A stretch of DNA of 64,000 nucleotides. Source: Balneolaceae bacterium. Its GTDB lineage: Bacteria; Bacteroidota; Rhodothermia; Balneolales; Balneolaceae. The stretch covers positions 620,001 through 684,000 of the forward strand of contig JAEPQE010000002.1 in NCBI GenBank assembly GCA_017640665.1. The letters run 5' to 3'. The position numbers were made by a program, and so were the translations under genes. Of the stretch, positions 8,646 through 17,901 are shown piece by piece. The first letter of the stretch is position 1, and every line of letters starts with the position of its first letter. The notes under the pieces were generated by a model. The model saw nothing but the letters and a program-made list of their open reading frames with translations. It did no database searches and was not told where the DNA came from.

Positions 8646-9530
8646 TTAGTATTTCAGGTTTTCGTCTTTATCCCAAAGTCCCCAGTAAGCACCAACGTCC
8701 CCTTCTGCTCCTGTTTTCCAAGACTCATCAAAAGATGAAAAGTAGAAGACTTCAATATCATCACTTTGCGACCAAAGTTGTGTATTGATAAAATATTTCA
8801 TCGCATTTTCCTCAGACGGTTCTGCACCATGAAAAGTCTCGCCTTTATTCGGCCACCCGGCTTCAGAGATAATTACTTTCTTACCTTTCCCCGCTTTTTG
8901 TGCACGATGGAACATATCCTTCATATACACAAATGCATAATCAATATGACACCCTTCCCAATACGGATAGCAGTTTGCCAGAATTACATCACAGGCATCT
9001 GCGATTGCAGGCCGGTTTTCAAACTCATAATAGGCATCTACATAACCAACCGGGATATCAGGTATTTCTTTTTTTACTCTTTGTATAAAACCAAGTAGTT
9101 CATCCTGTGTAAGATCTTTGCGATACATCACCTCATTTCCAACAGCGGCAATATCAACGTGACCAGCTTTTGCCAACTCGATTAACGACTCTATTTCCCG
9201 TTCATTTTTCTCTTCATCAGTCCCAAGCCATGCCCCTACCAAGGTCTTTATACCATGCTCATGTGCAATTACAGGAATATGTTCATTTCCATCAGTGCAG
9301 GAAAAGGACCGCACCCATTTTGTATAGGGCTTGATTATTTCCATTCTACGCCGGATTTGTTCCTCCGTAATCTGATCTCCGGGTTCCTGCCCTTCTTCAT
9401 ACGGGCTAAATCCTATCCCATGCATTCCATCTGCCAAAACCTCATTGAACTGAGCTTTAAGATCCTGGTTTGATTTCCCCGAGAAATTTTCGCCCAATAA
9501 CGAAAATACTTTTTCCTTTTTATAAGACAT
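8646..9530 (-). CDS. Glycoside hydrolase family 17-like enzyme, cytoplasmic (second copy)
   Basis: 294 residues from the ATG at 9530 (MSYKKEKVFSLLGENFSGK). The open frame reaches a TTG at 9581, but the ATG gives a normal length and no extra leader. GH17 signatures are AAVGNEVMYR with acid/base E133 and IISEAGWPNKG with nucleophile E223; a WC-less barrel end reads YWGLWDKDENLKY. It is a paralogue of the neighbouring gene but clearly diverged, and both lack signal peptides. It is first in the presumed two-gene operon, divergent from the GH17 lipoprotein gene at 9673, so 9531-9672 should hold promoters for both directions. Endo- versus exo-action cannot be read from sequence. Confidence 0.88.
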   Translation of the reverse strand: MSYKKEKVFSLLGENFSGKSNQDLKAQFNEVLADGMHGIGFSPYEEGQEPGDQITEEQIRRRMEIIKPYTKWVRSFSCTDGNEHIPVIAHEHGIKTLVGAWLGTDEEKNEREIESLIELAKAGHVDIAAVGNEVMYRKDLTQDELLGFIQRVKKEIPDIPVGYVDAYYEFENRPAIADACDVILANCYPYWEGCHIDYAFVYMKDMFHRAQKAGKGKKVIISEAGWPNKGETFHGAEPSEENAMKYFINTQLWSQSDDIEVFYFSSFDESWKTGAEGDVGAYWGLWDKDENLKY

Positions 9531-9672
9531 ACTATTGCTTTTACTTTCTTCTGATTCCTTTGTTAAACCGATATATAACAAGTCAAACTATTGACTTCAG
9601 ATTTTATTTAATCCAAAATTGAGGTTCACAAAATACACAAAATTTTAATTGAACAATTATTATCTTCAATCT

Positions 9673-10932
9673 ATGAAAAGATTTATTGTTTTTGTGGGAA
9701 TTTTTCTCACATCTATTATTGGCTGCGCAAGCTCAAATGAAATGAACGACAGGAATCGTTCTGCAGAAGAAATTTTAGGGAATCCTGATTTTCAGGCAAT
9801 TTCTTTTGGCGGATTCCGTGAGAAAACTCGTGATAATGTCCCTACCGTATCTGACTTAAAAGAAGACCTGAGAATTCTTGATGCGATAGGTATCCGAGTG
9901 CTTCGAACTTATAATACTCAGCAATTTCCCCATGCCGAGAATTTGCTTAAAGCAATCAAAGAACTTAAGGCCGAAGACAGCAACTTTGAGATGTATGTTA
10001 TGCTTGGTGCATGGATTGATGCAAAGAATGCTTGGACAGACCAGCCTGTAATCCATGATGTAGAAAGTCTTGAGAACAATACCGCAGAGATTGGAGCTGC
10101 TGTTCGTCTTGCCAATGAGTATCCAGACATTGTAAAAATTATAGCAGTTGGTAATGAAGCCATGGTTCATTGGGCAACCTCATATTTTGTTACACCTGAT
10201 ATTATTCTAAAATGGGTGAACTACCTTCAGGATCAAAAAGCTGAGGGAAATCTCGCCGATGATGTATGGATCACTTCTTCTGACAATTTTGCTTCCTGGG
10301 GTGGTGGGGATGAAAGTTATCACAATGAAGATTTAACTATGCTATTCAATGCCGTGGATTATGTTTCAGTGCACACCTACCCTTTTCATGATACCCATTA
10401 TAATTCTGACTTCTGGTTAGTACCCGATGAAGAAGAAAATCTGAGCGATTTGGAAAAAGTTGATCTGGCTATGAAAAGAGCTCGTGATTATGCTAAATCA
10501 CAGTTTGAAGCTGTTAAAACCTACATGACTTCCCTTGGAATTGATAAGCCGGTGCATATTGGTGAAACCGGCTGGGCTTCAACCACAAATTCGATGTATG
10601 GGAAAGAAGGATCCCGGGCTGCAGATGAATACAAACAAAAACTATTCTATGATTCTATGAGAAAATGGACGACTTCAGAAGGGATTTCCTGTTTCTATTT
10701 CGAGGCTTTTGATGAGCAGTGGAAAGACCCTTTAAATCCAATGGGATCAGAAAACCATTTTGGACTCATCAACCTTAAGGGCGAAGCTAAATATTTGCTT
10801 TGGGATGAAGTTGATGAAGGAGTTTTTAAGGGATTATCAAGGGGTGGAAATTCAATTACAAAAACGTACAACGGAGTTGAAGAAGCAATGATAGAAGATG
10901 TGCTTCCCCCTCTTACCTCCAGGGATGAATAA
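9673..10932 (+). CDS. GH17-like lipoprotein
   Basis: 419 residues from the ATG at 9673. The start MKRFIVFVGIFLTSIIGC has a lipobox with C18, so the enzyme is exported and lipid-anchored; an upstream ATG at 9649 would spoil the signal peptide. The GH17 barrel carries AVGNEAMVHW with acid/base E162 and HIGETGWAST with nucleophile E298, plus SVHTYP. A longer central insertion rich in acidic residues (PDEEENLSDLEKVDLAMKR) distinguishes it from the two cytosolic copies. It probably acts in the periplasm or on the cell surface on beta-1,3-glucan and feeds the importer. It lies 45 bases upstream of the phosphorylase gene and is likely transcribed with it. Confidence 0.9.
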   Translation: MKRFIVFVGIFLTSIIGCASSNEMNDRNRSAEEILGNPDFQAISFGGFREKTRDNVPTVSDLKEDLRILDAIGIRVLRTYNTQQFPHAENLLKAIKELKAEDSNFEMYVMLGAWIDAKNAWTDQPVIHDVESLENNTAEIGAAVRLANEYPDIVKIIAVGNEAMVHWATSYFVTPDIILKWVNYLQDQKAEGNLADDVWITSSDNFASWGGGDESYHNEDLTMLFNAVDYVSVHTYPFHDTHYNSDFWLVPDEEENLSDLEKVDLAMKRARDYAKSQFEAVKTYMTSLGIDKPVHIGETGWASTTNSMYGKEGSRAADEYKQKLFYDSMRKWTTSEGISCFYFEAFDEQWKDPLNPMGSENHFGLINLKGEAKYLLWDEVDEGVFKGLSRGGNSITKTYNGVEEAMIEDVLPPLTSRDE

Positions 10933-10977
10933 TTACCTGTACTAATTATTTTAAAAATCTAACCACGTTCTTTTATC

Positions 10978-13900
10978 ATGTCTTTAACCAGAATTCGCTT
11001 AGGTTCAACAAATTATCATCAGACTGATCAGTATGCAGATGGAACTTTTATAACTATTGATGGTGTAGAGTTTTATAAGATCAGCAATTATGATCAAATG
11101 CCTCCATTTTTTATCAGTGTAGTCAGCGACTCAGACCACTGGCTGTACATTTCCACAAAAGGCGGACTTTCAGCCGGACGTAAAAATCCCGAAAACGCTC
11201 TTTTCCCATATTATACAGATGACAAGATTCATGACGGAAGTGATATCACAGGAAGTAAAACCATAATGCTGGTGAACACATCTGACGAAACTTACTTGTG
11301 GGAACCTTTTGCTGAGCGATTTGAAGGTGTATATAGTATTGAACGAAATATTTACAAAAGTATCGCAGGGAATCAGCTCATTTTTGAAGAGATCAATCAC
11401 GATCTGAACCTCTCCTTTACTTATAGCTGGAACAGTAGCAGGAAGTACGGTTTTGTGAAAAAATCGACGCTTAATAACCTCAGTGAATCTGATGTAAAAA
11501 TCCGATTGCTTGACGGGCTACAAAATCTGCTTCCTTATGGTATTGATCGTAGAATGCAAAACGAATACAGCACATTACTCGACGCCTACAAGAAGAATGA
11601 ACTACAGACAGATTCTGGATTAGGGCTTTATTTGCTAAGCGCTATCCCTGTAGATAAAGCAGAACCAAGTGAGTCTCTGAAAGCAACCACGGTTTGGTCG
11701 CATGGAATTGAGGTAAACAACTATTTGCTAAGCTCTGACCAGCTGGATGATTTTAGAAAAGGAAAACACACCCAACAAGAAGTGGATGTTAGAGCACGAC
11801 GTGGTGCATACTTCCTCGAAAGTGAGATTCACCTCCCATCAATGCAAAATAAGCAGTGGTACTTTGTTGCCGAACTAAATCAAGGCCCTTCTGCTGTGGT
11901 TGAATTAAACGATTGGCTGCAAAAAGAATCGAATATCCCTTCTCTACTGGAATCTGATATTAAAGCCGGAACAAAAAGATTAACACATATTGTCGCAAAT
12001 GCTGATGGTTTTCAGAAATCAGGAAATAAGATGATGGATGCACGTCACTTCGCGAATGTAATGTTTAATGTGATGCGTGGTGGAATTTTTGAGAATAATT
12101 ATCAGGTACAGATCAAAGATCTAAAAGCGTTCCTCAAAGGATTCAATAAACTGATTACAGCAAAATATGATGAAGCACTGAATAACCTCCCTGAAGAAAT
12201 TTCTTATTCAGACTTACTTGAATTGGTAGAAAACCAAAATGATGCTCAGCTAAAGCGTCTTATTCTTGAATATTTGCCATTAACTTTCAGCCGCCGACAC
12301 GGAGACCCAAGTCGACCCTGGAATCACTTCTCCATCGAATTAAGGGAAGAGAATGGTGACAAGAAGTTATACTACGCAGGTAACTGGAGGGATATCTTCC
12401 AAAACTGGGAAGCACTTGCTCTATCCTATCCGAATTATCTTGAAGGGATTATCAGCAAGTTTATGAATGCCTCCACCGCTGATGGATACAATCCGTACAG
12501 AATTACCCGTGATGGAATCGACTGGGAAGTAATAGAGGAAGACGATCCATGGTCGTACATCGGTTACTGGGGCGATCATCAGATTATCTATTTGCTAAAG
12601 CTTCTGGAGCTTTCTCAGGCTCATCATCCCAAGGCTCTTAGCAACATGCTCACACAAGCTAACTTTGCCTACGCGAACGTCCCGTATCGAATTAAAGGAT
12701 ATGCAGATATACTGAAAGACCCTAAAGATACCGTGGACTTTGATCATCATGTGGAAGCTCTCACAAAAGAACGAACTTATAAGGTTGGTGCTGATGGGAA
12801 GCTTATCTGGGATAAAAATAATGATGTTTATTTAGTAAACCTGACTGAGAAGTTGTTAGTCACGCTATTAACCAAGCTTTCCAATTTTATCCCGGAAGCA
12901 GGAATATGGCTTAATACGCAACGACCGGAATGGAATGACGCAAATAACGCACTGGTAGGAAACGGGGTTTCTATGGTTACTCTTTTCTACATCAGGAGAT
13001 ATGTTACTTTCTGCAAAGAGTTGTTTTCAAAGGTTGAAAGCTCAGAGTTTAATGTATCTGAAGAAGTTGCTCGTTTATTCGGTTCGATAAACACCACCTT
13101 AGATAATTATTCTTCAAATTTATCAGGTTCGATTTCTGATGAATTAAGAAGAAATATTGTTGATGAGCTTGGTAAAGCTGGCGAAGCTTACCGAAACCGG
13201 GTTTATAAAGGCTTTTCTGAAGAACAGAATACAATCAGCCTTACTGATTTGGATTCATTTTTTGATATTGTCTTAAAGCATGTTGATCACACTATCGAAG
13301 CCAACAAAAGGAATGACAATTTATATCACTCCTATAATTTGATGAGTGTGAGACCGGATGGTGGAATAGGAATCAGATATCTCTATGAAATGCTCGAAGG
13401 TCAGGTTGCTGTGTTAAGCTCAGGAAAGCTTGGTTCCTCTGAAGTCATTGAAGTACTTAAAGCTTTACGTAACTCAGCATTATATCGTGAAGACCAACAC
13501 AGTTATATCCTTTATCCTAACCGGCAGCTCCCTCGGTTTTTTGAGAAAAACACAATTGCTAAATCGGATGTAGAATCTTCAAAACTCCTCGCTTCTATGA
13601 TTGAAGATGGAGACAACCGACTGGTTGAGAAAGACGTGAATGGAAACTATCACTTTAATGGAAGCTTCAATAATGTGAAAGATCTGATTGATGTACTGGC
13701 ATCACTTGAAGGTAACTATGTGAATCTTGCAGAGGATGAAAAGGAACATATTCTAAATGCTTTCGAATCGGTGTTTGATCATCAATCATTTACAGGTCGT
13801 TCCGGTACGTTCTTTGGTTATGAAGGTCTTGGTTCTATTTATTGGCATATGGTTTCTAAGTTAATTCTGGCAGTGGAGGAAAACTGTTGGGATGCGATTA

Positions 13901-14433
13901 ACAGTGGAGACGAAAATGAGCAAGTTCGAGAACTCATTGAGCTTTATTATGAGGTAAGAGAAGGTCTTGGAACTCATAAAACTCCAGAAAACTACGGGGC
14001 ATTTCCTTCCGATCCTTATTCGCACACTCCAGATAATGCAGGCGCTAAGCAACCGGGAATGACTGGTCAAGTTAAAGAAGATATTCTCTCCCGATTTGGT
14101 GAGTTAGGGGTTTATGTAGAAGAAGGCCAGCTTAAAATCAGATCAGGTTTATTAAAAGAATCTGAATTCCTGACATCTAAAGATACCTTCTCTTATATAG
14201 ATATCTACGGAAATGAGAACAGACTTTCGCTTGAAGCCGGTACATTAGCTTTTACTTATTGCCAGGTGCCATTCATCTATAAATTGGACGGGGAAAAATC
14301 TATACGAGTATTCTTTATGGATGGAAATAAAACCGAACTCGATAAGTTGTCAATGACCAAAGAGTTAAGTTCGAAGCTCATGAACCGAGCCGGAGAGATC
14401 AAAAAGATTGAAATAGGAATTTCAGCTATTTAG
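10978..14433 (+). CDS. Beta-1,3-glucan phosphorylase-like protein (GH149/GH161 type)
   Basis: 1151 residues, cytoplasmic, of the size of GH149 and GH161 phosphorylases and far longer than GH94 enzymes. It would split beta-1,3-glucan or laminari-oligosaccharides with phosphate to give glucose-1-phosphate. The catalytic (alpha/alpha)6 region shows DDPWSYIGYWGDHQ, where D533 aligns with the general acid of GH94-type enzymes, and PEWNDANNALVGNGVS (W652-N653-D654), the counterpart of the DWND motif. The N-terminal part is beta-rich, consistent with the beta-sandwich of this clan. The family call rests on these motifs, on length and on the GH17 neighbours; I cannot separate GH149 from GH161 by eye. 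It follows the GH17 lipoprotein gene closely. Confidence 0.78.
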   Translation: MSLTRIRLGSTNYHQTDQYADGTFITIDGVEFYKISNYDQMPPFFISVVSDSDHWLYISTKGGLSAGRKNPENALFPYYTDDKIHDGSDITGSKTIMLVNTSDETYLWEPFAERFEGVYSIERNIYKSIAGNQLIFEEINHDLNLSFTYSWNSSRKYGFVKKSTLNNLSESDVKIRLLDGLQNLLPYGIDRRMQNEYSTLLDAYKKNELQTDSGLGLYLLSAIPVDKAEPSESLKATTVWSHGIEVNNYLLSSDQLDDFRKGKHTQQEVDVRARRGAYFLESEIHLPSMQNKQWYFVAELNQGPSAVVELNDWLQKESNIPSLLESDIKAGTKRLTHIVANADGFQKSGNKMMDARHFANVMFNVMRGGIFENNYQVQIKDLKAFLKGFNKLITAKYDEALNNLPEEISYSDLLELVENQNDAQLKRLILEYLPLTFSRRHGDPSRPWNHFSIELREENGDKKLYYAGNWRDIFQNWEALALSYPNYLEGIISKFMNASTADGYNPYRITRDGIDWEVIEEDDPWSYIGYWGDHQIIYLLKLLELSQAHHPKALSNMLTQANFAYANVPYRIKGYADILKDPKDTVDFDHHVEALTKERTYKVGADGKLIWDKNNDVYLVNLTEKLLVTLLTKLSNFIPEAGIWLNTQRPEWNDANNALVGNGVSMVTLFYIRRYVTFCKELFSKVESSEFNVSEEVARLFGSINTTLDNYSSNLSGSISDELRRNIVDELGKAGEAYRNRVYKGFSEEQNTISLTDLDSFFDIVLKHVDHTIEANKRNDNLYHSYNLMSVRPDGGIGIRYLYEMLEGQVAVLSSGKLGSSEVIEVLKALRNSALYREDQHSYILYPNRQLPRFFEKNTIAKSDVESSKLLASMIEDGDNRLVEKDVNGNYHFNGSFNNVKDLIDVLASLEGNYVNLAEDEKEHILNAFESVFDHQSFTGRSGTFFGYEGLGSIYWHMVSKLILAVEENCWDAINSGDENEQVRELIELYYEVREGLGTHKTPENYGAFPSDPYSHTPDNAGAKQPGMTGQVKEDILSRFGELGVYVEEGQLKIRSGLLKESEFLTSKDTFSYIDIYGNENRLSLEAGTLAFTYCQVPFIYKLDGEKSIRVFFMDGNKTELDKLSMTKELSSKLMNRAGEIKKIEIGISAI

Positions 14434-14452
14434 GTAGCTTTAAACTAACAGA

Positions 14453-14532
14453 GTAATCCCTGCGAAGGCAGAGCATATTTGTTGTACTGGACTTTGTTAG
14501 CTCTCCAGATTTCCACCTTCGTGGGAATGACA
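14453..14532. repeat. Dispersed intergenic repeat (imperfect palindrome)
   Basis: The left half contains ATCCCTGCGAAGGCAGAG and the right half, read on the minus strand, begins GTCATTCCCACGAAGG. These are the ends of a common Bacteroidota intergenic repeat. It lies between the convergent phosphorylase and clan-A glycosidase genes, where it could act as a bidirectional stop for transcription. Confidence 0.5.
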
Positions 14533-14548
14533 CTTTTTTAAGCTGGAA

Positions 14549-15544
14549 TTAGTACTGAGTATAAATCTCTTTAACTACCGAAAAGGTTGCTTTCTTATTC
14601 CGGTCTATATCCACAATTCCCCAGTATTCTTCGTTAGGAGTACCGTCATAAGGTACACCACTACTGTTTGGTGCCCAGCCTCCGGGATCCTGCGTTTCCG
14701 GATTTCCCGCTTTCCACCAACCATCGGTAAATTGGAATAAAGCAACACCGGAACCGATCTCCTTATTTCGAAAGACATCTTCCAGAATATTCCGGTTTGC
14801 ATCTTCCTGCGCCTTTTCACTCACTCCTTCTTCATAACCATCTCTGGATATTGTCATATAACTGTCGCCCCCAGCTTCTGACAAATACATGGGTTTATCA
14901 CTTACCGAAGCCCATTGTTCATATATGGTCTCAGGGTTATCCCATCGATAAACATTCATTCCCCAAACATCAATACTTGGAGCCATTGCTAAAGCCAGAG
15001 AGTCAGGGAGTTCTCCGTGTGCTGTAGTAACCGGATGTTTAGAATCAATTCGATGAATAAGCTTTGTTGCTGCCTCCAACCTTGTGTACCAGTTTTTGAT
15101 ATCTCCTTCGAACCATTCAGGATGATAGTTATACTCATTTCCAAGCTCCCACATCAAAATCGATTTATGGTCCTTGAACATCTCTATATAATCAACAAAG
15201 GTACCTGATAGAATATCATAATTGCCCCCTTGATTATACCCAAAGCCTATAATCACTTTCAGTCCGGCCTCAGCAATCTCATTTAATACCCATTCTTCGG
15301 TGATAGGCTCATATACCCGGATTGTGTTGATCCCTGCTTCCTTCATAATTTCCAGATCTTCTGTCAAAGAACTGAAATCGCGGCTTTCACTTCCTTTGGG
15401 TACCGGATGGTAACAGATACCTTTTATGAAATAAGGTACATCATTAATCATTATCTGGCGATCTTGTATAGAAATCTGAGTTTCTTTCTTTTCCAATGTA
15501 CATCCTACAAGTAAAATGATTAGTAATAGCTTTAATTTTCTCAT
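14549..15544 (-). CDS. Clan-A TIM-barrel glycosidase lipoprotein (GH2/GH5/GH72-like)
   Basis: 331 residues. The start MRKLKLLLIILLVGC is a lipoprotein signal with C15. The barrel begins with YFIKGICYHPVPKGS and INTIRVYEP; ILMWELGNEYNY carries a presumed acid/base E137 and MYLSEAGGDSY the nucleophile E223. This pairing is general for clan GH-A; similarity to the GH2 catalytic domain and to GH72 beta-1,3-glucanosyltransferases is equally plausible. The gene is convergent with the glucan phosphorylase gene. Being next to three GH17 genes suggests action on beta-1,3-glucan outside the inner membrane, which is inference. The family cannot be fixed without a profile search. Confidence 0.75.
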   Translation of the reverse strand: MRKLKLLLIILLVGCTLEKKETQISIQDRQIMINDVPYFIKGICYHPVPKGSESRDFSSLTEDLEIMKEAGINTIRVYEPITEEWVLNEIAEAGLKVIIGFGYNQGGNYDILSGTFVDYIEMFKDHKSILMWELGNEYNYHPEWFEGDIKNWYTRLEAATKLIHRIDSKHPVTTAHGELPDSLALAMAPSIDVWGMNVYRWDNPETIYEQWASVSDKPMYLSEAGGDSYMTISRDGYEEGVSEKAQEDANRNILEDVFRNKEIGSGVALFQFTDGWWKAGNPETQDPGGWAPNSSGVPYDGTPNEEYWGIVDIDRNKKATFSVVKEIYTQY

Positions 15545-15655
15545 TTTAGAAAAAGTTCAATTTTGATTCCCTATTCTGGCTTTTAGATATCTAAACCGTC
15601 CGTATATTCAGAATACAAAAAAAATCGAGGCTGTGTTATTTAAACATCGAAATTC

Positions 15656-16792
15656 ATGAAAAAGCTTCTATACATCTTTAAAATTACTATGACTATTTTT
15701 ATTGGCTTTGCCGTATTACTCGTGTTTGCCACTTTTCTGTACATGAAACAAGCCAAGTTTGGCAAAACTCCCAATGGAGAACATCTTGACCGTATATCTC
15801 AATCCTCTAATTATAGTGATGGGATGTTTAAGAATCTTTCAGTAACACCTGATTTGAGTGAAGGTCACTCCTACTGGAGTATCATTAAAGATCAGTTTTT
15901 TACAAACCACCCAAGAACTGAACCCAAGGAGCGTATTCCTTCTAACAAAACGGACTTATTCACTCTTGATGAAGATGAAAATGTATTAGTTTGGTTTGGT
16001 CACTCCTCTTATTTCATTCAGCTCGATGGGATAAAAATTTTGGTTGATCCTGTTTTTAGCGGGAATGCCTCCCCTATTCCCGGAACAGTGAAATCCTTCC
16101 CTGGAACCGATCGGTATACACCTGAAGATATTCCTGAAGTAGATTACCTGATTATCAGTCATGATCATTATGATCACTTGGATTACAAAACCATTAAGGC
16201 TCTTGAGGCAAAGGTTAAAAATGTAATCTGCGGACTTGGCGTCGGTTCGCATTTCCAGCACTGGGGTTACTCTGAGGACAAAATCACTGAAAAAGATTGG
16301 AATGAAACTGTCGAGGTTGATTCCGGCTTTACCATTCATGCCCTTCCTGCCAGACATTTTTCTGGACGTGGATTTACAAGAAAAAACACACTATGGGCTT
16401 CTTATCTGATTGAATCACCATCTATGAAAATCTATGTTGGAGGGGATAGTGGATATGACTCCTTCTTTAAGGAAATCGGTAATCAGTTTGGTGAAATCGA
16501 TTTAGTGATTCTGGATAATGGTCAATACAATGATGCATGGAAAGAAATCCACCTTCATCCAGAGCAGGTTCTTCAGGCTGCTCATGATTTAAATGCCAAA
16601 CAACTTTTCCCTGTGCATTCTTCTAAATATGTGCTGGCAATGCATCCCTGGGACGAACCTCTGAACAGAGTAAAACAACTTAACGAAAATAATGAGAACC
16701 CAATTTCTCTTTTTACCCCAATAATTGGCACCAAGATTGACCTGAATGATTCTACTACAGTTTTTACTTCATGGTGGGAAGGGATTGAGTAA
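15656..16792 (+). CDS. Metallo-beta-lactamase-fold hydrolase (NAPE-PLD/UlaG-like), membrane anchored
   Basis: 378 residues. Residues 7-30 form one hydrophobic segment, so the enzyme is anchored with its catalytic part outside the inner membrane. The MBL core starts with VWFGHSSYFIQLDGIKILVDP; the metal site is H169-x-H171-x-D173-H174 in SHDHYDHLD, followed by LPARHFSGRG, GGDSGYDSFF and FPVHSSKYVLAMHPWD. This pattern matches N-acyl-phosphatidylethanolamine phospholipase D and related UlaG-like hydrolases. The substrate in bacteria is unknown; a phosphodiester or lipid is plausible. It is divergent from the glycosidase lipoprotein gene and has no obvious operon partner. Confidence 0.85.
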   Translation: MKKLLYIFKITMTIFIGFAVLLVFATFLYMKQAKFGKTPNGEHLDRISQSSNYSDGMFKNLSVTPDLSEGHSYWSIIKDQFFTNHPRTEPKERIPSNKTDLFTLDEDENVLVWFGHSSYFIQLDGIKILVDPVFSGNASPIPGTVKSFPGTDRYTPEDIPEVDYLIISHDHYDHLDYKTIKALEAKVKNVICGLGVGSHFQHWGYSEDKITEKDWNETVEVDSGFTIHALPARHFSGRGFTRKNTLWASYLIESPSMKIYVGGDSGYDSFFKEIGNQFGEIDLVILDNGQYNDAWKEIHLHPEQVLQAAHDLNAKQLFPVHSSKYVLAMHPWDEPLNRVKQLNENNENPISLFTPIIGTKIDLNDSTTVFTSWWEGIE

Positions 16793-16918
16793 ATAAATCC
16801 GATTTATTCATTTTTTCCTAAGCGTATAGTGAACTAGGAATTTACTCCAAAACCCACGTTATTACGCTTATCCTGTTGATTTATTAGGATAACATGAACT
16901 CAATGCGTGTTATTCTTA

Positions 16919-17577
16919 TGTTGTAGCACATATGAAAAAGACACTTATCGTATTATTGACAGTTTTTATAACTCAACTGAGTTTTGGGCAAAGTATGGAT
17001 GAGTTGATGAAAACGTGGAACTCAGAAATAGTTCGAATTGGAGACCGTGAAAAAGAGAAAATAGATATAGAAATACTAGACCTTAGTCTTGTTGATAAAG
17101 AACTTTTGAGTACACATTATTCAAAGGGAACTTTGAAAATTTATAGACAAAATGAATCAATAAGAAAGCTAGTCAAGACCTATACTAGGACAGATACGAC
17201 ATTTACAGAAAGTTATTATTTCCTTGGTCGTTGGCCTTTGTATGTAGAAATAAGCCATTCAAAGCAAAGATTGCCTGACAAATTCTATTTCGACAAGTCA
17301 AACTTGATGTTATGGATTGACGTCAATCAAAATGAATACACAGTTGAAAATGATAAGTCTAGCCAATGGTGGTGGAAACTAGCAGAATCAATAGACAAAC
17401 TGACTTTGGCAGCCAATTCTAAAGAGAAAACCATTAATGAAGACAAAATAAAATTACCTGAGCCACAACCAATGACTAAGGAAGATTCTTTGCAAATAAT
17501 TGAACTTAAAAAGCAATTTGACCAATTAATGAAAACTGTTCCTGACAGTTTAAAAAAATAAAATACGTGCTACAACA
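16919..17577. mobile_element. Possible gene cassette bounded by inverted repeats
   Basis: TGTTGTAGCACAT at 16919-16931 and its inverted copy ACGTGCTACAACA at 17565-17577 match in 12 of 13 positions and lie directly before the start and after the stop of one gene. The sequence beyond the right repeat (TATACGCAATGCGGGC, 17583-17598) resembles ends I associate with small cassette-like insertions in Bacteroidota genomes. No integrase or transposase is nearby, so the mechanism is unknown. Confidence 0.4.
16932..17561 (+). CDS. Hypothetical exported protein in a repeat-flanked unit
   Basis: 209 residues. The start MKKTLIVLLTVFITQLSFGQ is a signal peptide cut after FGQ, so the protein is periplasmic or secreted. 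The mature part has an alpha-beta mix, with WW-rich SSQWWWKLAESIDKL, and a charged C-terminal tail ending in a helix (DSLQIIELKKQFDQLMKTV). I recognise no family. The gene is AT-rich, ends in an A-run and is enclosed by the inverted repeats described at 16919-17577, which suggests arrival as a single-gene unit. Its neighbours have unrelated functions. Confidence 0.6.
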   Translation: MKKTLIVLLTVFITQLSFGQSMDELMKTWNSEIVRIGDREKEKIDIEILDLSLVDKELLSTHYSKGTLKIYRQNESIRKLVKTYTRTDTTFTESYYFLGRWPLYVEISHSKQRLPDKFYFDKSNLMLWIDVNQNEYTVENDKSSQWWWKLAESIDKLTLAANSKEKTINEDKIKLPEPQPMTKEDSLQIIELKKQFDQLMKTVPDSLKK

Positions 17578-17601
17578 ATACCTATACGCAATGCGGGCTG
17601 A

Positions 17602-17901
17602 AGTGATAACCGAAAGTTCGGTGCTTCTATTCCGCCAAAGCTCATAGCCAAACCGGTGAAGGAAAATTTGAAACATAGAAGACCTGACTTATTAAAGCCT
17701 ACTCTGATTCTTTCAGCTGTTGGGCTTTTTATCCCAGGATTTACCGCAATTAGACTTCTCGGTTTTCAAATGCTACTTACTTCCTTTGTACTTGAACGCC
17801 ATAATGCTTGGACAGTTCTTTGATCGGTTACAATTATTGGCGGGCTGATTCTACCCATACTTTTCTCTTTTACCCAAATGGAACAGGTATCAACAAGTTA
17901 G
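17602..17901 (+). pseudogene. Decayed membrane-protein fragment
   Basis: One frame is open from 17602 to a TGA at 17821-17823 and then again to TAG at 17899-17901. The translation contains two hydrophobic stretches (ILSAVGLFIPGFTAI and VTIIGGLILPILFSF) separated by the stop, so it looks like a short membrane protein or a fragment of one with a nonsense mutation. A GTG at 17656 could have been the start. It ends on top of the stop codon of the Lrp-type regulator gene on the other strand. No family is recognised, and it may be the remnant of a larger gene disrupted by the adjacent cassette-like unit. Confidence 0.45.
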
